DNA from: Cyprinodon diabolis
Lineage: Eukaryota; Chordata; Actinopteri; Cyprinodontiformes; Cyprinodontidae
Direction of reading: 5' to 3'
Assembly: GCA_030533445.1 (NCBI GenBank)
Contig: CM060068.1
Coordinates: 19,807,510 to 19,871,509 of the forward strand
DNA: 64,000 nucleotides
Part shown: piece by piece, positions 60,701-64,000 of the stretch
Numbering within the stretch: position 1 is the stretch's first letter
Layout: each line of letters opens with the position of its first letter
Notes under the pieces: model-generated
What the model was told of the DNA's origin: nothing
The model's database searches: none
The model's input: only the letters and a program-made list of their open reading frames with translations
Position numbers and translations under genes: made by a program

Positions 60701-61456
60701 CTCTAAGCTTAATATTTGAAATGCATAATACAGAAAGGTAATCAAATATAAAATTACATACCTGTATATCAAAACCAAATGTCTCATTGTCCTGTTTTTC
60801 CAACACAACACTAGTTCTGCATAGATGATAAATGCAAAAACCATTAATTTCAGACATGTTTTTTTTTTTTTACAGATCTTAAATAACTATAAATCAAAGT
60901 TGGATTTAATTTTTAAATGCACATTAGGTATATTCACCTTTGTGGGTCTGCATAATCAACCAAGGAGTTGCTGTGGGTTAGTTTAGGCTGCAAAGGGAGA
61001 ATGCAAAGTTTCCCATTAAGATATTTTAAAAGCATTAAACTTAAAATAAATAAATAAATAACTATTATTCAGATAACAATATTTACACAATGCATGCATT
61101 TAAAAAGTAATAAAAATCCTAGATCATTTAGTTTTTTCAGCTAAAACAATCTAGTTTTTGTCATCTTGTTATAAACATTTAGTTAAAAATATTTTAAAGA
61201 AAGTTTTAGCACTACTTGATAAGCATACAGCATGTCAGGCTTTACAGATGTTAACAGCAAACAAAATGCACTTTAGCATTTGTCTCACCTTGTAACCTCT
61301 GGGAAGGGAGCCAGTGTTCGATCGTTGTCGGTCACTGTTCCCCCTCAGTGAGCGTCGGTACCACAGAGCAGCTTTCTTCTTGAGAGTGTTATCCAGATTG
61401 CAGTTCTCCTGGCTGTTTTGCCTCAGATGTCCATTGACATTCATGGTGGACTGCAT
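57781..61456 (-). CDS. cytip: Cytohesin-1-interacting protein (CYTIP/CASP/Cybr), 355 aa, 8 coding exons
   Basis: Leukocyte scaffold. In mammals it binds cytohesin-1 and reduces integrin-mediated adhesion. Minus-strand exons: 61456-61289, 60987-60938, 60816-60762, 60649-60547, 60375-60282, 60200-60134, 58536-58470, 58244-57781. All introns are GT-AG and the sum is 356 codons. The PDZ domain covers about residues 75-160: VVLEKQDNETFGFDIQ (its carboxylate loop reads TFGF), CTFVCKVKEDSVAESAGLTA, and GDVIVTINSVSIEGLS. A coiled coil follows at about 158-200 (VVKKIELEKKRNQLQQSLRE). The C-terminal exon is Ser-rich and ends SLFGTLPRKGRRASVRKQIF then KLIPGLQRSVEEEE. EKQDNETFGF and the length (human about 359 aa) favour CYTIP over its paralogue tamalin/GRASP. 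A second in-frame ATG (M5) is possible as start. Confidence 0.94.
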
Positions 61457-61499
61457 GGTGGAGTAGTTCTCAAAACACCATAGCGTCCTCCTGCAGAGG

Positions 61500-62199
61500 C
61501 AGTTTAATTGTGTGGCTCAGCCCTGCTCGTGTAGCAGACAGCATAATGTGTCAAAGAGGAAATCTGTGTCATGTGATGTTGTGGTGGACCTGCATCTGCA
61601 GATCTCAGACTCACGTACCGTCTTTCCTGTTAAGCTCTTAAAAAAAAATCTCATTTTCTTGAGAAGAGCATTGAGAAGAAAACGAGGAAAAATGCTGAAG
61701 CTGTTGTGTATAAATCCCCTTCAAATATTCCCCTGTACATCTTTTGTATTAGCAATGAGATTTATGGTCTATCGGAAATCAGCAATGCATAAGAATGTGC
61801 TACCTCACAGCTGATGAAGCATCTGCTTTACCCTCTTTCACTCTCAGCTTCTCAGTGAAATTAAGCCAAAGTCCTCTGCTCTGCAAAGCAGGGGGACTTG
61901 GCTAAAGTACCCCTGCTAAAGAAGATTTTTTCCCCTGGGTTGGTTTAACACTTGTGAGACAGACAGCATTGGTCACTGGGCTGGATCAGAAGAACAATCA
62001 CACACTGGGGCAGGCAAAAAGTCAGAAGGACAAAGACTGATGTGAAGCTAAAGCCTGGTGCACTTTGTCCCACAGCAACACTCATTTCAATCTGAAAAAC
62101 TCACACAAAGAAGACAATTAGGAGAAATTTATTGATACAATTACTTTGTCTTTGGTGCTCAGACCTCAGCAGGAAACATAGCACTTAATTTTGATAGAT
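61500..62199 (-). promoter_or_regulatory. cytip: cytip upstream region
   Basis: Sequence directly 5' of the cytip start codon. The promoter should lie here, but no core element could be assigned. AGAGGAAATCTG (61555-61566) and several GGAA/TTCC cores are compatible with ETS-family control in blood cells; this is weak. Confidence 0.3.
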
Positions 62200-62840
62200 A
62201 TGCATTAACAGGGACAAATAGTAGGGCTGTTTCCCCCAGGCCTGAAACTGGTGGTGGAATGGAGATAGATGAAGTCATAGTCATAGAAGTCAGATAGATG
62301 ATCAGTCTGTAGACTGCTGGTTAGCGACACGGTATGCTGAGCTTTATGGGGAGATCCAGTGAATTGCATGAGCTGATACTGGAGCTTCACTCAGGGACCT
62401 GGAAGATGGAAGTCCAATTGGATAACACAGGTTGAGAGAACCTGTCCATGATGAGCAAGCATGCAGCGACAGTGGAGAGGAAAACCTCCCCATTGGGAAG
62501 AAACCTCTGGTAGAACCAGGCACGACCATGGCGGTCTTCTGCCGGACCGGTTAAGATGAGACAGGGAACGCAGTAAGAGTCCGCGAGGAATGACACTTAT
62601 GAAGCTTTAGCTACGATGGGGGAGGAGGGGCTGGGGGTGGGTTGAAACGTTATCATCTAAATGAAGTCACACAGCACATCCGCCGCCTGCCCACAGGAGC
62701 AGACAGGTGCGTATCGGAGGCCTTTAAAGATCAGCTTTGGATTCCAATTGGCTTTCGCTGAGGTGTGGTTCAAAGCTGATTGGCTGTGTCGCAGGCGGAT
62801 GAATGAAAAAACAAGGAGTTTCTTCGGTTGAACTTCCACC
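62200..62840. repeat. Fish interspersed repeat, probably LINE-derived
   Basis: CGACAGTGGAGAGGAAAACC, TCCCCATTGGGAAGAAACCT, CTGGTAGAACCAGGCACGAC then TCTTCTGCCGGACCGGTTAA (62467-62552) form a block seen widely in fish genomes beside L2-type LINE sequences. The GC-richer part at 62600-62830 may belong to the same insertion. Reading frames here are by-products. Confidence 0.55.
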
Positions 62841-62884
62841 TAGGCTCCATATTGACAAACACCAGAACCCAACCTGAACCTGTT

Positions 62885-63015
62885 ACCACTGCCTTGCAAA
62901 AATAATCACACCTCATGAGGCTTTTAGCACTTTATCATATTAGAGGCACAAACTTAACCTCTCATATGTATTTGACTTGTATGTGATCGAGTGACATATG
63001 GTATTGATAGTGATA
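62885..63015 (+). mobile_element. Decayed Tc1-family terminus
   Basis: ACTGCCTTGCAAAAATAATC then ACACCTCATGAGGCTTTTAG and TTTGACTTGTATGTGATCGA follow the order of the common fish Tc1 end (CAGTGCCTTGCAAAAGTATT...). It is the clearest of the three such ends in the window. Confidence 0.6.
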
Positions 63016-63385
63016 GGGAGAGTAAAAAATTATTAAAAAAAAAAATTCAAATATAAAAACATTTAAAAAGTATAGAGTTTACACCAAAAAAAATCAGAAA
63101 TCAAGTAGTGAAGACTTTTAAGATTTCTATCCATAAATAATGGATCTTTATAGTTTATTATGAACCCATAATGACATTTTCTTCAGACAAATCTTGAGAC
63201 ATTATAAATGTCCCAACATTTGAGTATCTCACAGACTACTGGCCTGTCTGTCATCTGGTGTTCAGCACAACTGCAAATCTACCAAGTCATGGCTTTCTAA
63301 TTAAAATTAAAATTGTAACATTGTACTCATTTTTTACAAGTCTATCAATCATTTTAAATCCTTATTAAACTTCTTATATCAAATT

Positions 63386-63584
63386 TGTCATGATCTGCCC
63401 TGATAGCTCATCCAAATTACTCATGCCTTTCACTTGCTTAACTCTCTTCAGCTCCCAATTATTACTCATCTCATCCAGTTTCCTTATATTGGGTTCCAAC
63501 TATCATGGGCAGATCATTGTTTGTTCGCAGTTTGATTTCTGTTTCTCTGGTCAGTTGGTTTTGTTAATTTTTGTCAGTTCCAAG
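63386..63584 (+). mobile_element. LTR fragment, related to the solo LTR at 17511
   Basis: Begins TGTCATGATC like the solo LTR at 17511. It shares later blocks (CACTTGCTTAACTCT against CACCTGCTTAACTCT, then TTATTAC...TCATC). It stops where the hAT copy begins at 63585, so that element interrupts it. The rest lies beyond the window or is lost. Confidence 0.6.
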
Positions 63585-64000
63585 CAATGGCGTAAATATC
63601 GGTAAACAGAGACTACAGTTGCCTAGGGGCCCCCGACCTCTTAGGGGCCCTGTCACTGACTCCAGGTAGGCCCTCTACACAATTGATAACTAGGATGTCT
63701 CTTTGCAGATGTAATGGTATGAAAAATTCCTCTCAAACCCACCTGATACTAGTTTGACTGACCAGTGCTTATTTATACCTCAACACATGGCAGATTTCAA
63801 CATGATGGTGAGCTGTTTAAACACGACACCAATAGCAAAGCAGACAGTGGTACTTTTAATTACAGACAGTAATCTCATTAGGACTTTTGAATTTAATTAC
63901 TATGGTAAATTAACTTTTAAATAATATTACAGCCTACTGAATATAGCCGTATTAGTAGATTGTATCAAATCTGGATAAGAAAGCCACAAGTTATTCATTT
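63585..64000. mobile_element. hAT-type element, second copy, inverted and cut by window edge
   Basis: Starts CAATGGCGTAAATATCGGTA and continues AGAGACTACAGTTGCCTAGG and GGCCCCCGACCTC. For about 300 bp it is the reverse complement of 55545-55846, with scattered differences. Its far end is not in the window, so its size is unknown. It sits in the LTR fragment at 63386-63584. Confidence 0.7.

Overview
The window is animal nuclear DNA from a teleost fish. It holds spliced genes with GT-AG introns, dense fish-type repeats (Tc1/mariner, hAT, Harbinger, L2-type LINE, Penelope-like element, tRNA-derived SINE, solo LTR) and long microsatellites. The repeat spectrum suggests a spiny-rayed (acanthomorph) fish, but the sequence alone does not fix the species.

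Layout. Positions 1-38,150 form a gene-poor flank with no supportable host gene. They hold a Harbinger transposase remnant cut by the window edge, LINE fragments, a foldback MITE, decayed Tc1 copies, a Penelope-like GIY-YIG fragment, a solo LTR flanked by CAACT, microsatellites, and one apparently complete Tc1-like transposon (33156-34403) with an intact DD34E transposase and perfect 29-bp terminal repeats. Positions 38,160-64,000 hold three host genes: galnt5 (+, 10 coding exons, 38657-47864, 780 aa), ermn/ermin (-, 2 coding exons, 49649-50643, 305 aa) and cytip (-, 8 coding exons, 57781-61456, 355 aa). I joined all exons by hand. Every coding-exon junction has GT and AG, and every joined frame stays open to one terminal stop.

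The order and orientation GALNT5(+) ERMN(-) CYTIP(-) is the one I know from human 2q24.1, so this is an ancient syntenic block. The three proteins share no pathway: galnt5 starts mucin-type O-glycosylation in the Golgi, ermin is a myelin-associated cytoskeletal protein, and cytip is a PDZ/coiled-coil scaffold that binds cytohesins in leukocytes.

Mobile DNA also sits inside and between the genes. A 556-bp element flanked by TTAA lies in galnt5 intron 5. A hAT element with a SINE inserted in it lies between ermn and cytip, and a second, inverted hAT copy lies inside an LTR fragment at the right edge. I found no new multi-gene system. The most useful leads are the intact Tc1 element, two stop-free in-frame introns in galnt5, the strongly diverged fish ermin, and several perfect hairpins of unknown origin.
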